Assembly (NCBI GenBank): GCA_020055655.1
Contig: JAIPUR010000011.1
Location: 1 to 64,000, forward strand
Source of the DNA: Methanosarcinaceae archaeon
GTDB taxonomy: Archaea > Halobacteriota > Methanosarcinia > Methanosarcinales > Methanosarcinaceae
Direction of reading: 5' to 3'
DNA length: 64,000 bases
Made by a program: the position numbers and the translations under genes. This document shows positions 18,416 to 27,553 of this stretch, in pieces. Positions within the stretch are counted from its first letter, which is position 1; each line of letters starts with the position of its first letter. The notes beneath the pieces were generated by a model that worked only from the letters and a program-made list of their open reading frames with translations, had not been told where the DNA came from and searched no databases.

Positions 18416-19177
18416 ATGACAGATATTCCCAAAGACCACCCCCGATATGAATCCCTTATTGCACGGGAAAAAATTGTTGAGGGAATAAAAATGGGAATCA
18501 CAAGCCAGCAGGGACTTGTTGCCCAGGGAAGAGGAGAGTCCTTCGACTACCTGCTTGGGGAAAAGACCACAAGATCAGCAGCCATTGCAGAAAGGGCTGC
18601 TGTGGCTCATATTCTTCTTGCAGAAAATCCTGTTCTTTCAGTAAATGGAAATACAGCAGCGCTAGTGCCTGAAAGTCTTGTAGCTCTTGCAGATATTTCC
18701 GGAGCTACGCTTGAAGTGAACCTTTTTCACCGTACTGCTTCACGCGTACACAAGATCACCCAGCTACTGAAATCCCACGGAGCAGGTAAAGTACTCGGCG
18801 GAAAAGCTGAGAAAAGACTTGATCTGTCCCACGACAGGGCAATAGTTGATCATGAAGGTATCTTCAGTGCCGATGTTGTACTGGTCCCATTGGAAGATGG
18901 TGACAGATGCCAGAAGCTGATGGAAATGGGAAAAACTGTCATTACAATCGATCTTAATCCTCTCTCAAGAACATCACTTTCTGCCACTATTAGTATAGTG
19001 GATAATGTGACAAGAGCATTGCAGAATATGATAGAGTTCACAAAGGATATGAAAGCTGAGAAAGAGGAGAAACTCCTAAGCATCATTGAGGAATACAACA
19101 ACAATATGATTCTTTCAGATACACTTTACAACATTGAAGAAAAGCTTAAAAGCGATGCAAAGAGCAGAGGCATCTAA
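18416..19177 (+). CDS. 4-phosphopantoate--beta-alanine ligase (phosphopantothenate synthetase)
   Basis: Archaeal enzyme joining 4-phosphopantoate and beta-alanine to 4'-phosphopantothenate with ATP (COG1701, formerly DUF137). The start MTDIPKDHPRYESLIAREKI and the block MGITSQQGLVAQGRGESFDYL are signatures, as are NGNTAALVPE and ITIDLNPLSRTS. 253 residues is normal. Strong GGAGG ribosome binding site. With CoaBC and pantoate kinase it gives a set from pantoate to 4'-phosphopantetheine in one gene neighbourhood. Confidence 0.93.
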   Translation: MTDIPKDHPRYESLIAREKIVEGIKMGITSQQGLVAQGRGESFDYLLGEKTTRSAAIAERAAVAHILLAENPVLSVNGNTAALVPESLVALADISGATLEVNLFHRTASRVHKITQLLKSHGAGKVLGGKAEKRLDLSHDRAIVDHEGIFSADVVLVPLEDGDRCQKLMEMGKTVITIDLNPLSRTSLSATISIVDNVTRALQNMIEFTKDMKAEKEEKLLSIIEEYNNNMILSDTLYNIEEKLKSDAKSRGI

Positions 19178-19809
19178 TGGACATCATTGAAAAAACGAAG
19201 ACTTTTGTTGCGGAAGTGCTGGAAGGCGAGCCCAGTAACCATGACATATCACACATAGAACGTGTGGAAAACATGTGTATCCGCATCCAGAGCAATGAAG
19301 GCGGTGATCTGAAAGCGCTACGTCTTGCAGCACTGCTACATGATGTGGGCATAGTCAGGGAGCATGAACAAGGAGGAGACCATGCAGAATACAGTGCTGA
19401 GATAGCACAGGATTTCCTTTCTGAAAATGATATTGATAACGTTCTGATAGATCATGTTGTATCCTGCATTCGGACTCACAGGTTCAGCCGGGGTATGATT
19501 CCTGAATCTATCGAAGGACAAATTCTACAGGATGCGGATAGGATTGATGCCCTGGGTGCTGTGGGGATTTTCAGATCACTGCTTTCAATGGGAGCCTTGC
19601 GAGGATTAAAACATGCTTCGGGCATGATAAAAGAAAGTTCCATGAATGCCTATGCACAAGATCCTTTTGAAGGTTTTGAAGAATATATGGAAAGGAAGCC
19701 TTTTAAGATAATGGATCGTCTGAACACAGATACTTCCAGGGATATTGCAACAGAGAGGCTGAAAATTATGGAAGCTTTCCTTGAACAGCTCAAAAAGGAA
19801 GTTTATTGA
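19177..19809 (+). CDS. HD-domain metal-dependent phosphohydrolase
   Basis: 210-residue HD-superfamily hydrolase. Metal ligands appear in order: His in NHDISHIERV, the HD pair in ALLHDVGIV, and Asp in LQDADRIDALG. The ATG overlaps the stop of the previous gene (TAATG), so it is translationally coupled to phosphopantothenate synthetase. The substrate is unknown; HD proteins act on nucleotides or phosphoesters. RTHRFSRG is typical of this uncharacterised subfamily. Confidence 0.85.
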   Translation: MDIIEKTKTFVAEVLEGEPSNHDISHIERVENMCIRIQSNEGGDLKALRLAALLHDVGIVREHEQGGDHAEYSAEIAQDFLSENDIDNVLIDHVVSCIRTHRFSRGMIPESIEGQILQDADRIDALGAVGIFRSLLSMGALRGLKHASGMIKESSMNAYAQDPFEGFEEYMERKPFKIMDRLNTDTSRDIATERLKIMEAFLEQLKKEVY

Positions 19810-19824
19810 TATTGGAGGGGTTTT

Positions 19825-21159
19825 ATGGCTGATATTTTGATCAAGAACGGTTACATCCTTACTATGGATCCTGATTCAGGAGAAATAAAAAAAGGTGAGG
19901 TTGCCATTGAGAATGGCAGAATTGTCTATGTGGGTCTTTCCTATAATGGCGGAGCAGACAAAATAATAGATGCAAGTGGTTCGGTGGTCATGCCCGGTCT
20001 GGTGAATACCCATAATCATGCAGGAATGACACTTTTAAGAGGTTATGCCGATGATCTGCCACTTGCAGAATGGCTTGAGGATCATATCTGGCCCGTGGAA
20101 GAAAAATTGGGTCCGGAAGAAATCTATGCAGGAGTAAGGCTGGCATGCCTGGAAATGATAAAATCCGGAACAACCTCCTTTGCTGACATGTATATTCATG
20201 AGCATGCAGCTGCCCGTGCAGTTGAGGATTGTGGCATGCGTGCAGCCCTTTCCTATGGTATAATTGATTTTGGAGATCCTCAAAAGGCAGAATCTGCCCT
20301 GTTAAAAGGCAGGAATTTTGTAAATGATTTCAATGGTGCAGCCAATGGGCGCATATCTGCTATGTATGGCCCACATGCCCCTCATACTTGCTCTCAGCAA
20401 TTCCTGCGGGATGTGCGGAAGCAGGCTCGCAAGGATGGTGTAAAAGTTCACATTCATGTGCTTGAAACCGAAAATGAACTGAACCTGATGAAAGAGAAAT
20501 ATGGCAAGTGTTCGGTAAACATGCTTCATGACATTGGTTTTTTAGACAGTGATGTACTTGCTGCTCATTGTATCTGGCTTTCAGAGGGGGATATGGACAT
20601 TTTGGCTGAAAACGGTGTTCATGTGAGCCATGATCCTGTGAGTAATATGAAAATGGCAGCAGGTATAGCACCGGTTCCACAACTGCTTGAAAAGGGAGTG
20701 AATGTGTCCCTGAGTACGGATGGATGTGCTTCAAACAACAATCTTGATATGTTCGGGGTTATGAAAATGACTGCACTCCTCCATAAGGTGAACAGTATGG
20801 ACCTAACTGTCATTGATGCCCGGAAAGTGCTTGAAATGGCCACTGTAAACGGGGCAAAGGCACTTGGAATTGAAGCTGGTATGATTAAAGAGGGCTATTA
20901 TGCCGATTTGATTGTTGTGGATATGAAACATCCACATCTTACTCCATTGTATGATGTTGATTCGCATCTTGTATATTCAGCTCTTGGTAGTGATGTCACC
21001 ACAGTGTTGGTGGACGGGAAAGTGCTCATGGAAAACGGTCAGGTTCTATGTATGGATGAATATGAGATAATGGTGGAAGCTTCTAAAGCTGCGAAAAAAA
21101 CTGACAGTCAGCATCTGATTGATGTTCTGGGCTTGAATGATCCTTCATCAGATCAATAA
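19825..21159 (+). CDS. Amidohydrolase: S-adenosylhomocysteine / 5'-deoxyadenosine / methylthioadenosine deaminase
   Basis: Zinc-dependent deaminase of the MtaD/DadD family, 444 residues. Metal ligands show in NTHNHAGMTLLRGYADDLPL, HIHVLETENE, AAHCIWLSEGD and STDGCASNNNLDM. In Methanocaldococcus a relative (DadD) deaminates 5'-deoxyadenosine and S-adenosylhomocysteine. It could make S-inosylhomocysteine from the SAH formed in the methylation module downstream. GGAGG ribosome binding site 16 bases after the HD gene. Exact substrate not determined by sequence. Confidence 0.9.
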   Translation: MADILIKNGYILTMDPDSGEIKKGEVAIENGRIVYVGLSYNGGADKIIDASGSVVMPGLVNTHNHAGMTLLRGYADDLPLAEWLEDHIWPVEEKLGPEEIYAGVRLACLEMIKSGTTSFADMYIHEHAAARAVEDCGMRAALSYGIIDFGDPQKAESALLKGRNFVNDFNGAANGRISAMYGPHAPHTCSQQFLRDVRKQARKDGVKVHIHVLETENELNLMKEKYGKCSVNMLHDIGFLDSDVLAAHCIWLSEGDMDILAENGVHVSHDPVSNMKMAAGIAPVPQLLEKGVNVSLSTDGCASNNNLDMFGVMKMTALLHKVNSMDLTVIDARKVLEMATVNGAKALGIEAGMIKEGYYADLIVVDMKHPHLTPLYDVDSHLVYSALGSDVTTVLVDGKVLMENGQVLCMDEYEIMVEASKAAKKTDSQHLIDVLGLNDPSSDQ

Positions 21160-21413
21160 TTTTCATATATAATATAGATATTAATATTGAGTGCCTGAAA
21201 ACACAATCATGTAACTCTCTTTCAGTATAGGATCGCAACATCTGTTTAGAAATACATAAAAATAGATCCTACTTATTATTTTTCAATTAAAATATATATT
21301 TGCTTCTTTGTATAATGTGAAAATAATTTAAAACTTCACTTTGAAAACACATATATAGCATGGCGTAGTATTTGATGTCAATCAGTTACGATTACAATTA
21401 TGGTGGAATTATT

Positions 21414-21443
21414 ATGATCGTGGAAAACAATGATTATCGTTGA
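21414..21443 (+). other. Nine-residue upstream ORF resembling the start of ahcY
   Basis: ATG ... TGA encoding MIVENNDYR, preceded by GGTGGA. It resembles the beginning of the AhcY encoded at 22946 (MVTNNDYK), including its upstream GGTGAAAACATGG context. Could be a leader peptide or a relic of a partial duplication of the ahcY start region. Confidence 0.35.
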
Positions 21444-21527
21444 TTCCAAAATTATCCACTATATATAGGAGTGTTACAATGTTGATTTTTGATTCTTGAC
21501 ATTTGATTGTGAATTCAAATGTATGTT

Positions 21528-21627
21528 CGTTCAATCGGACCTTTAACGTATCCGTTCAATCGGACCTTTAAGATATCCGTTCAATCGGACCTTTAACGTA
21601 TCCGTTCAGTCGGACCTTTAAGATAAA
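21528..21627 (+). repeat. Four tandem 25-bp direct repeats upstream of metK
   Basis: Units at 21528-21552, 21553-21577, 21578-21602 and 21603-21627 share the core GTTCAATCGGACCTTTAA (one A-to-G change in the last). Units 1 and 3 end in CGTATC, units 2 and 4 in GATA, so the array is a 50-bp dimer repeated. It ends 14 bases before the metK ATG, just upstream of the ribosome binding site. No spacers, so not CRISPR. Confidence 0.95.
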
Positions 21628-21641
21628 ACAGGAGTGATAAG

Positions 21642-22841
21642 ATGAGCAAACTTAAAAATGACCACGTATTTACTTCAGAAGCGGTAGGTGCAGGACATCC
21701 AGATAAGATATGCGATCAGGTGTCTGATGCAGTTCTGGATGCATGTCTGGAAGCTGATTCTAACAGTCGTGTGGCATGTGAAACACTTGTAGCCCATGAC
21801 CTTGTAGTAAATGCAGGTGAAATTACTTGTAAAGGCATGGAAAAGATTGATACAGAGAATATAGCACGTGAAGTTATCCGTGATATAGGATATGATAATA
21901 AGGACCTCCTATTCTGGGATAAATCTTTTGAATACATATCAAAAATACACGAACAATCCCCTGATATTTCTATGGGAGTTACCGAAGGTGCAGGGTTATA
22001 TGAAGAACAGGGTGCAGGAGACCAAGGTATGATGTTTGGTTATGCTACCAATGAAACAGATGAATATATGCCTGCTCCGATTGCATTTAGCCACAGGTTA
22101 CTCCGGTATCTGGATACTATCCGCCAGGAAGGGACTGTATCCTATTTAAGACCGGATGCCAAATCACAGGTTTCAGTGAAATATATAAATGGAAAACCTG
22201 ACCACATAACAGCTGTAGTAATATCACAGCAAACTGATGATGTACCACTAGACACAATTCGTAAGGACATGGTAGAGCATATCAATAAGGTCCTTGAGCC
22301 AACCGGCATGTTGAGGTCAGATACCGAGTATTATATAAACCCAACAGGAGGATTCGTTCTAGGAGGTCCCTATGCAGATGCAGGACTTACCGGACGTAAG
22401 ATCATCGTAGATACTTATGGAGGAGTAGGCAGCCACGGAGGAGGAGCTTTCTCAGGTAAAGATCCGTCCAAGGTTGATCGTTCAGCAGCATACTATGCAA
22501 GATATGTAGCCAAAAACATAGTTGCAGCAGGTCTTGCCGATAAATGTGAAATCCAGGTAGCTTATGCCATTGGTGTCGCAAAGCCTCTCAGTATCAATGT
22601 TGATACCTATGGCACAGGTGTAATAGAAGACCAGGAAATCCAGGATGTTCTGGAATCTGGTGAGATATTTGATTTCAGACCTGCAGCCCTGATAGATGAT
22701 CTGAATTTACTCCATCCTAAAGGTTGGTCATACAGACAGGCATCTTCGTATGGTCATTTTGGAAGGAACATTTTCCCCTGGGAACAACTTGACAAGGTGG
22801 ATAGCCTCAAAGCAAAGTTCCATCTCGATGGCATAAAATGA
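21642..22841 (+). CDS. metK: S-adenosylmethionine synthetase, bacterial type
   Basis: Makes SAM from methionine and ATP. The protein is of the bacterial/eukaryotic MetK family, not the archaeal methionine adenosyltransferase: [36 protein letters not shown] and [22 protein letters not shown] are all present. 399 residues is typical of bacteria. It opens a cassette with ahcY, two glycine-betaine methyltransferases and a PfkB kinase, so it probably supplies SAM for betaine synthesis. Presence in an archaeon implies gene transfer from bacteria. Ribosome binding site GGAGTGAT. Confidence 0.96.
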   Translation: MSKLKNDHVFTSEAVGAGHPDKICDQVSDAVLDACLEADSNSRVACETLVAHDLVVNAGEITCKGMEKIDTENIAREVIRDIGYDNKDLLFWDKSFEYISKIHEQSPDISMGVTEGAGLYEEQGAGDQGMMFGYATNETDEYMPAPIAFSHRLLRYLDTIRQEGTVSYLRPDAKSQVSVKYINGKPDHITAVVISQQTDDVPLDTIRKDMVEHINKVLEPTGMLRSDTEYYINPTGGFVLGGPYADAGLTGRKIIVDTYGGVGSHGGGAFSGKDPSKVDRSAAYYARYVAKNIVAAGLADKCEIQVAYAIGVAKPLSINVDTYGTGVIEDQEIQDVLESGEIFDFRPAALIDDLNLLHPKGWSYRQASSYGHFGRNIFPWEQLDKVDSLKAKFHLDGIK

Positions 22842-22945
22842 TCTTGACTAGATCAAATAGTCGCTGTTTAGATTGGAATTAAAGATTTAGAAGTATACTT
22901 AGAATATTAGCATTGCTAAGAAGATGACTAATTATTGGTGAAAAC

Positions 22946-24352
22946 ATGGTTACAAATAATGATTACAAAGTTAAAGATATTGGACTTGCTGAAGCAGGTC
23001 GCAAGCAGTTAAATATAGCTGAACAGGAAATGCCCGGTCTTATGGCCACACGTGAAAAGTACGGGCCTACGAAACCACTTAAAGGAGCACGCATAAGCGG
23101 CAGTCTTCACATGACAGTTCAAACTGCAGTTCTTATTGAAACACTGGTTGAACTAGGTGCAGATGTACGCTGGGCATCATGCAATATATTCTCAACACAG
23201 GATGAAGCAGCAGCTGCAATAGCAGAAACAGGTGTTCCGGTTTTTGCATGGAAGGGTGAAACACTTGATGATTACTGGTGGTGCACCAAAAAGGCATTGA
23301 CCTGGCCAGATGGTAAAGGTCCAAATCTCATTGTGGATGATGGTGGAGATGCAACCCTGATGATGCATCGTGGGTATGCAGTAGAAGATGACCCCTCTAT
23401 CCTTGATGAACCTACAGACAACAAGGAACTTATAGCCCAGAACGAAGTGCTTAAAAAAGCCCTGAAAGAAGACCCTCAATTCTGGCATAAAGCGGTTGCT
23501 GATTGGAAGGGTGTGTCCGAGGAAACAACTACCGGTGTGCACAGATTGTATCACTGGGAGAGGAAGGGCGAACTTCTTACACCTGCTATCAATGTCAATG
23601 ACTCTGTAACCAAGAGTAAATTTGATAATGTCTACGGATGCAGAGAATCCCTTGTAGATGCCATAAAGCGTGGTACTGATGTGATGATTGCAGGTAAGGT
23701 TGCAGTAGTTTGTGGTTATGGTGATGTCGGTAAAGGCTCAGCAGCAGCACTGGCTAACCACAAGGCAAGAGTGATTGTTACAGAAAGCGACCCGATCTGC
23801 GCACTTCAGGCATTGATGGAAGGCTTTGATGTTATGACTGTTGAGGATGCACTGCCCTATGGTGACATTTATGTGACCACAACAGGAAACTGTGATGTCC
23901 TTACAACCGAACACATGTCTAACATGAAAGACCAGGCAATTGTCTGCAATATAGGCCATTTTGACAATGAGATCCAGGTTGATGCACTTAACAATATGGA
24001 TACTGTTAAAAGGATCAACATCAAGCCACAAGTAGATGAATACCAGTTCCCTGATGGGCATTCTATATATGTTCTGGCAGAAGGTAGACTTGTCAACCTA
24101 GGTCTTGCAACAGGCCACCCGAGTTTTGTAATGTCAAACAGTTTCACAAACCAGACACTCGCGCAGATCGACCTCTGGGAGAGTCCAAAGGAAATTGGCG
24201 TTTATCGATTGTCAAAAGTACTGGATGAAGAGGTTGCAAAGTTGCACCTCGAAAAACTTGGTGCTAAATTGACCGAAATGTCACAAGAACAGGCTGAATA
24301 CATCGGTGTCCCTGTTGGTGGACCTTACAAACCAGAACATTACCGATACTGA
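22946..24352 (+). CDS. ahcY: Adenosylhomocysteinase, bacterial long type
   Basis: Splits S-adenosylhomocysteine to adenosine and homocysteine, relieving product inhibition of methyltransferases. 468 residues, with the extra segment (about residues 148-190) typical of proteobacterial/eukaryotic enzymes, unlike the 411-residue archaeal form at 27554. NAD-binding [25 protein letters not shown]-like [27 protein letters not shown] and the terminal PYKPEHYRY are clear. Second gene of the betaine cassette, 104 bases after metK. Confidence 0.96.
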   Translation: MVTNNDYKVKDIGLAEAGRKQLNIAEQEMPGLMATREKYGPTKPLKGARISGSLHMTVQTAVLIETLVELGADVRWASCNIFSTQDEAAAAIAETGVPVFAWKGETLDDYWWCTKKALTWPDGKGPNLIVDDGGDATLMMHRGYAVEDDPSILDEPTDNKELIAQNEVLKKALKEDPQFWHKAVADWKGVSEETTTGVHRLYHWERKGELLTPAINVNDSVTKSKFDNVYGCRESLVDAIKRGTDVMIAGKVAVVCGYGDVGKGSAAALANHKARVIVTESDPICALQALMEGFDVMTVEDALPYGDIYVTTTGNCDVLTTEHMSNMKDQAIVCNIGHFDNEIQVDALNNMDTVKRINIKPQVDEYQFPDGHSIYVLAEGRLVNLGLATGHPSFVMSNSFTNQTLAQIDLWESPKEIGVYRLSKVLDEEVAKLHLEKLGAKLTEMSQEQAEYIGVPVGGPYKPEHYRY

Positions 24353-24377
24353 ATAATTAAATTATGGATTTTTAGAT

Positions 24378-24401
24378 AAGGGCTCCCTGGAGTGGGCCCT
24401 T
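24378..24401 (+). terminator. Hairpin between ahcY and gsmt
   Basis: AAGGGC and GCCCTT pair around a short loop in the gap after ahcY; only a weak T-rich stretch follows, so it may be a partial terminator or an mRNA-stability element separating the SAM genes from the methyltransferase genes. Confidence 0.5.
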
Positions 24402-24512
24402 CATTAATTTCACTTAATCTATTCTGGATTCATGAATGCATGAGCCAGGCGAATAGAAACAATCGACTGTATTTGTAAATATACTAGATTAAATAACAAT
24501 AGGAGGATCTAC

Positions 24513-25310
24513 ATGAACCAAGTAGAAGAAGAAGAACAGGATTTTGGAGAAAATCCAATCGAAGTTAGGGAATCGGACCATTATGAGGAAGAGTATGTTC
24601 CTGGATTTGTTGACAAATGGGACGAACTCATCGATTGGGAAAGCCGTGCTAAGAGCGAAGGAGATACTATTATAAACATCCTGAAAGAGAAAGGTGTTGA
24701 GAAAATACTCGATGTGGCAACAGGCACCGGATTTAATTCTGTTCGTTTACTTCAGGAAGGTTTTGATGTCGTAAGTTCAGATGGCAGTGCCGAGATGCTT
24801 ACCAAGGCCTTTGATAATGCCCGTGATCATGGATATTTGATGAGGACCGTTCAGGCTGATTGGAGATGGATGAATAAAGATATCCATGAAAAATTCGATG
24901 CTATTGTATGTCTGGGCAATTCATTTACACATCTTTTCGATGAAGGCGATCGCAGAAAAGCATTGGCTGAGTTCTATACGCTGCTGAAACATGATGGCAT
25001 ATTGCTTCTTGACCAGCGCAACTATGATGCCATACTGGACGAGGGTTATTCCAGCAAGCATACCCATTATTACTGTGGAGATTCGGTATCAGTCTATCCA
25101 GAACATGTTGATGAAGGTCTTGCCCGTTTCAAATATGAATTCTCGGATGGTTCAGTCTACAATCTGAATATGTTCCCCTTGAGAAAAGATTACACCAGTC
25201 AACTTCTGTATGAAGTTGGTTTCCAGGAAGTAAACACCCTTGGAGATTTTAAAGAAACATACAAAGAAGATGAACCTGATTTCTTCCTTCATGTTGCAGA
25301 AAAAAATTAA
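24513..25310 (+). CDS. gsmt: Glycine/sarcosine N-methyltransferase (GSMT)
   Basis: SAM-dependent enzyme methylating glycine to sarcosine and dimethylglycine, the first two steps of de novo betaine synthesis. Signatures: YVPGFVDKWDELIDWESRA, SAM motif DVATGTGFNSVRLL, TVQADWRWMNKDIH, VCLGNSFTHLF and LDQRNYDAILD. 265 residues, as in GSMT of halophilic methanogens and Halorhodospira. The acidic N-terminus (Glu-rich) fits a salt-adapted protein. Strong GGAGG ribosome binding site; followed after 23 bases by sdmt. Confidence 0.95.
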   Translation: MNQVEEEEQDFGENPIEVRESDHYEEEYVPGFVDKWDELIDWESRAKSEGDTIINILKEKGVEKILDVATGTGFNSVRLLQEGFDVVSSDGSAEMLTKAFDNARDHGYLMRTVQADWRWMNKDIHEKFDAIVCLGNSFTHLFDEGDRRKALAEFYTLLKHDGILLLDQRNYDAILDEGYSSKHTHYYCGDSVSVYPEHVDEGLARFKYEFSDGSVYNLNMFPLRKDYTSQLLYEVGFQEVNTLGDFKETYKEDEPDFFLHVAEKN

Positions 25311-25333
25311 AAATAAGGGAAGATGAAATCAAC

Positions 25334-26170
25334 ATGTCCGAAAACCAAAAAACAGCAGTAGATAAAGCACAGGAATATTACAATAGCGATGACGCCGACA
25401 ATTTTTACTTTACCATCTGGGGCGGCGAGGATATCCATATAGGTCTTTATAATTCAGAAGATGAACCAATATTTGATGCCAGTCGACGTACGATTGAAAG
25501 GATGGCTTCAAAAATAAGCAATCTGGATAAAGATAGTAAAATTCTGGATATAGGGGCCGGCTATGGTGGAGCTGCCAGGTATCTGGCCAAAAAATATGGG
25601 TGTCAGGTAGTTGCTCTTAATTTGAGTGAAGTAGAAAATGAACGCGACCGAAAAATGAATGAGGACCAGAGTCTCGACCACCTTATAACAGTTGTGGAGG
25701 GTAGCTTTGAAGAAATTCCCTATCCCGATTTCTCTTTCGATGTGGTATGGTCCCAGGATGCAATCCTCCATAGTGGCAATCGTGAACAGGTTATCAAAGA
25801 AGTTGCTCGTGTCTTAAAAAGTGGCGGAGATTTTGTATTTACCGATCCGATGCAGACTGACGATTGTCCGGAAGGAGTCTTGCAACCAATACTGGACCGT
25901 ATCCATTTAGAAACCCTCGGATCACCCGGATTTTATAGAGAATCTGCCAAAAAATATGGTATGAAGGAAATTGGATTTGAGGAACATGCTTCTCAGCTGC
26001 CGCTCCATTATGGAAGGATTTTGAAAGAAACTGAGAATCAGGAAGATGAGCTCTCCGGAGTAGTCAGCCAGAGCTACATCAATAATATGAAACAGGGCCT
26101 CAATCACTGGGTAAACGGTGGTAATAACGGACACCTTACCTGGGGCATATTCCAGTTACGTAAAGAATAA
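25334..26170 (+). CDS. sdmt: Sarcosine/dimethylglycine N-methyltransferase (SDMT)
   Basis: Completes betaine synthesis by methylating sarcosine and dimethylglycine to glycine betaine, an osmoprotectant. Signatures: QEYYNSDDADNFYFTIWGGE, DIHIGLY, SAM motif LDIGAGYGGAARYLA and WSQDAILHSGNR. 278 residues is normal. Lies directly after gsmt, co-transcribed. A T-rich run after AATAATTGGAATTATT (26167-26195) may end some transcripts. Confidence 0.95.
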   Translation: MSENQKTAVDKAQEYYNSDDADNFYFTIWGGEDIHIGLYNSEDEPIFDASRRTIERMASKISNLDKDSKILDIGAGYGGAARYLAKKYGCQVVALNLSEVENERDRKMNEDQSLDHLITVVEGSFEEIPYPDFSFDVVWSQDAILHSGNREQVIKEVARVLKSGGDFVFTDPMQTDDCPEGVLQPILDRIHLETLGSPGFYRESAKKYGMKEIGFEEHASQLPLHYGRILKETENQEDELSGVVSQSYINNMKQGLNHWVNGGNNGHLTWGIFQLRKE

Positions 26171-26248
26171 TTGGAATTATTACCTTTTTTTATTTTCATA
26201 TAGATAGTCTATAATTCAAACTAGAGTCATAATTTAGGAGTATATATA

Positions 26249-27184
26249 ATGGACAAAGCTTTAATTTGTGGATCTTTTGCTTTTGATAATATCATGGTTT
26301 TTAATGACCAGTTCAAGAATCATATTTTGCCGGATAAAGTGCATATATTAAATGTATCATTCCTTGTACCTGAAATGCGTCGTGAGTTTGGAGGTTGTGC
26401 GGGAAACATAGCCTATAATCTCAAGTTACTTGGTGGTAACCCCCTCCCAATGGGGACAGTTGGTACAGATTTTGATAAATATGCGAAATGGATGGATGAG
26501 AAGGATATCAACCGGGAACATGTGAATGTGGTTGATGACACATTTACAGCACAGGCTTTCATTACAACAGATATGGATGACAATCAGATAACTGCCTTCC
26601 ATCCCGGAGCAATGAATTATTCCCATAATCATTCAGTACTTGAAGTAAGTGATCTTGCAATGGGCATAGTATCACCGGACGGCAGAGAAGGTATGATCCA
26701 GCACGCCCAGGAATTTGCGAATGCGGGTATACCCTTCATTTTTGATCCCGGTCAGGGACTGCCCATGTTCGATGGTGATGAATTGATGAAATTCATAGAG
26801 CAGGCTACCTGGTTGACAGTTAATGACTATGAGTGGCAATTGATCCAAGAGAGGACGGGCAAGAGCCAAGAGGAGATCTCTACAAAGCTCAAAGCTCTTA
26901 TAGTTACAAAAGGTTCGGAAGGTTCATTGATCTATACAGACGGTGAGGCTATCAAAATTCCTGCTGCTAAACCAGCTTCTTTGCAGGATCCCACAGGTTG
27001 TGGGGATGCATATCGTGCTGGCTTGCTCTATGGTCTAACAAATGACCTGGATTGGGAAACCACAGGAAGGATTGCATCTTTGATGGGTGCTATAAAAATT
27101 GAACATCAGGGCACCCAAAACCATCACTTTAAGCTAGCGGATTTCAAGAAACGTTTCAAAGAAGCCTTCGGTACGGTCTTTTAA
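26249..27184 (+). CDS. PfkB-family kinase, probable adenosine kinase
   Basis: Ribokinase-family sugar/nucleoside kinase, 311 residues. The substrate-binding GGCAGNIAYNLKLLG and the ATP/catalytic signature DPTGCGDAYRAGLLYG (catalytic Asp) are clear. In this cassette the expected substrate is the adenosine released by AhcY, returned to AMP; this is inferred from context, as the family also phosphorylates sugars. It has its own GGAG ribosome binding site and a TATA-like sequence in the 78-base gap, and ends before a strong terminator. Confidence 0.88.
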   Translation: MDKALICGSFAFDNIMVFNDQFKNHILPDKVHILNVSFLVPEMRREFGGCAGNIAYNLKLLGGNPLPMGTVGTDFDKYAKWMDEKDINREHVNVVDDTFTAQAFITTDMDDNQITAFHPGAMNYSHNHSVLEVSDLAMGIVSPDGREGMIQHAQEFANAGIPFIFDPGQGLPMFDGDELMKFIEQATWLTVNDYEWQLIQERTGKSQEEISTKLKALIVTKGSEGSLIYTDGEAIKIPAAKPASLQDPTGCGDAYRAGLLYGLTNDLDWETTGRIASLMGAIKIEHQGTQNHHFKLADFKKRFKEAFGTVF

Positions 27185-27553
27185 ACAAATAGGACAGATC
27201 CCAGGTGGAAGAAGTTCTGGTGTATTACACCATAATTTCTTCTTTTTTGTTTATTTTTAGTTGTTTAAATTTGTATTGATAGGGTTGCTTATCTTGCAAT
27301 TACACATCCAAATGAATTGAGAATTTTGAGGTTATTTGCATTTTTTGCTTAATTTACAAGTGCGGGTTTTAATATTGCAATCTGTCGTGAGATTTATGAT
27401 TGCATTAATAAGGTTTAAGTATATTACAGACAAAACATATTCATTCATCAGTTTTTCCCCAAACATTGCCGGTGTTTTCCATTGTGTGGGATTATGGAGA
27501 ATTAGAAATTGTAAGTAGTTTTTCTATAGAGTCATTATCAAATGAGGTATTGT
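27185..27553 (+). other. Intergenic region before the second ahcY
   Basis: 369 bases: a terminator at 27208-27262, then AT-rich DNA with no recognisable gene. No clear riboswitch or repeat seen. Confidence 0.6.
27208..27262 (+). terminator. Intrinsic-type terminator ending the betaine cassette
   Basis: TGGTGT-ATT-ACACCA forms a perfect six-pair stem, extended outward by AAGAA/TTCTT, followed by TTTTTTGTTTATTTTT. It closes the metK-to-kinase unit. Confidence 0.8.

Larger units (their letters stand above)
21160..21641 (+). promoter_or_regulatory. Long leader/promoter region of the betaine cassette
   Basis: 482 bases without a long gene. Two archaeal TATA-like boxes are visible: CATATATAG at 21350-21358 and CTATATATAG at 21459-21468. 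A 9-codon ORF lies at 21414-21443 and a 6-codon ORF with GGAG at 21479-21499. Four tandem 25-bp repeats follow (21528-21627), then the metK ribosome binding site GGAGTGAT. Which TATA box is used is not decidable from sequence. Confidence 0.6.

Noticed and set aside
21528-21627. Tandem repeats as a CRISPR array
   Set aside because: The 25-bp units abut each other with no unique spacers and no cas genes are nearby.
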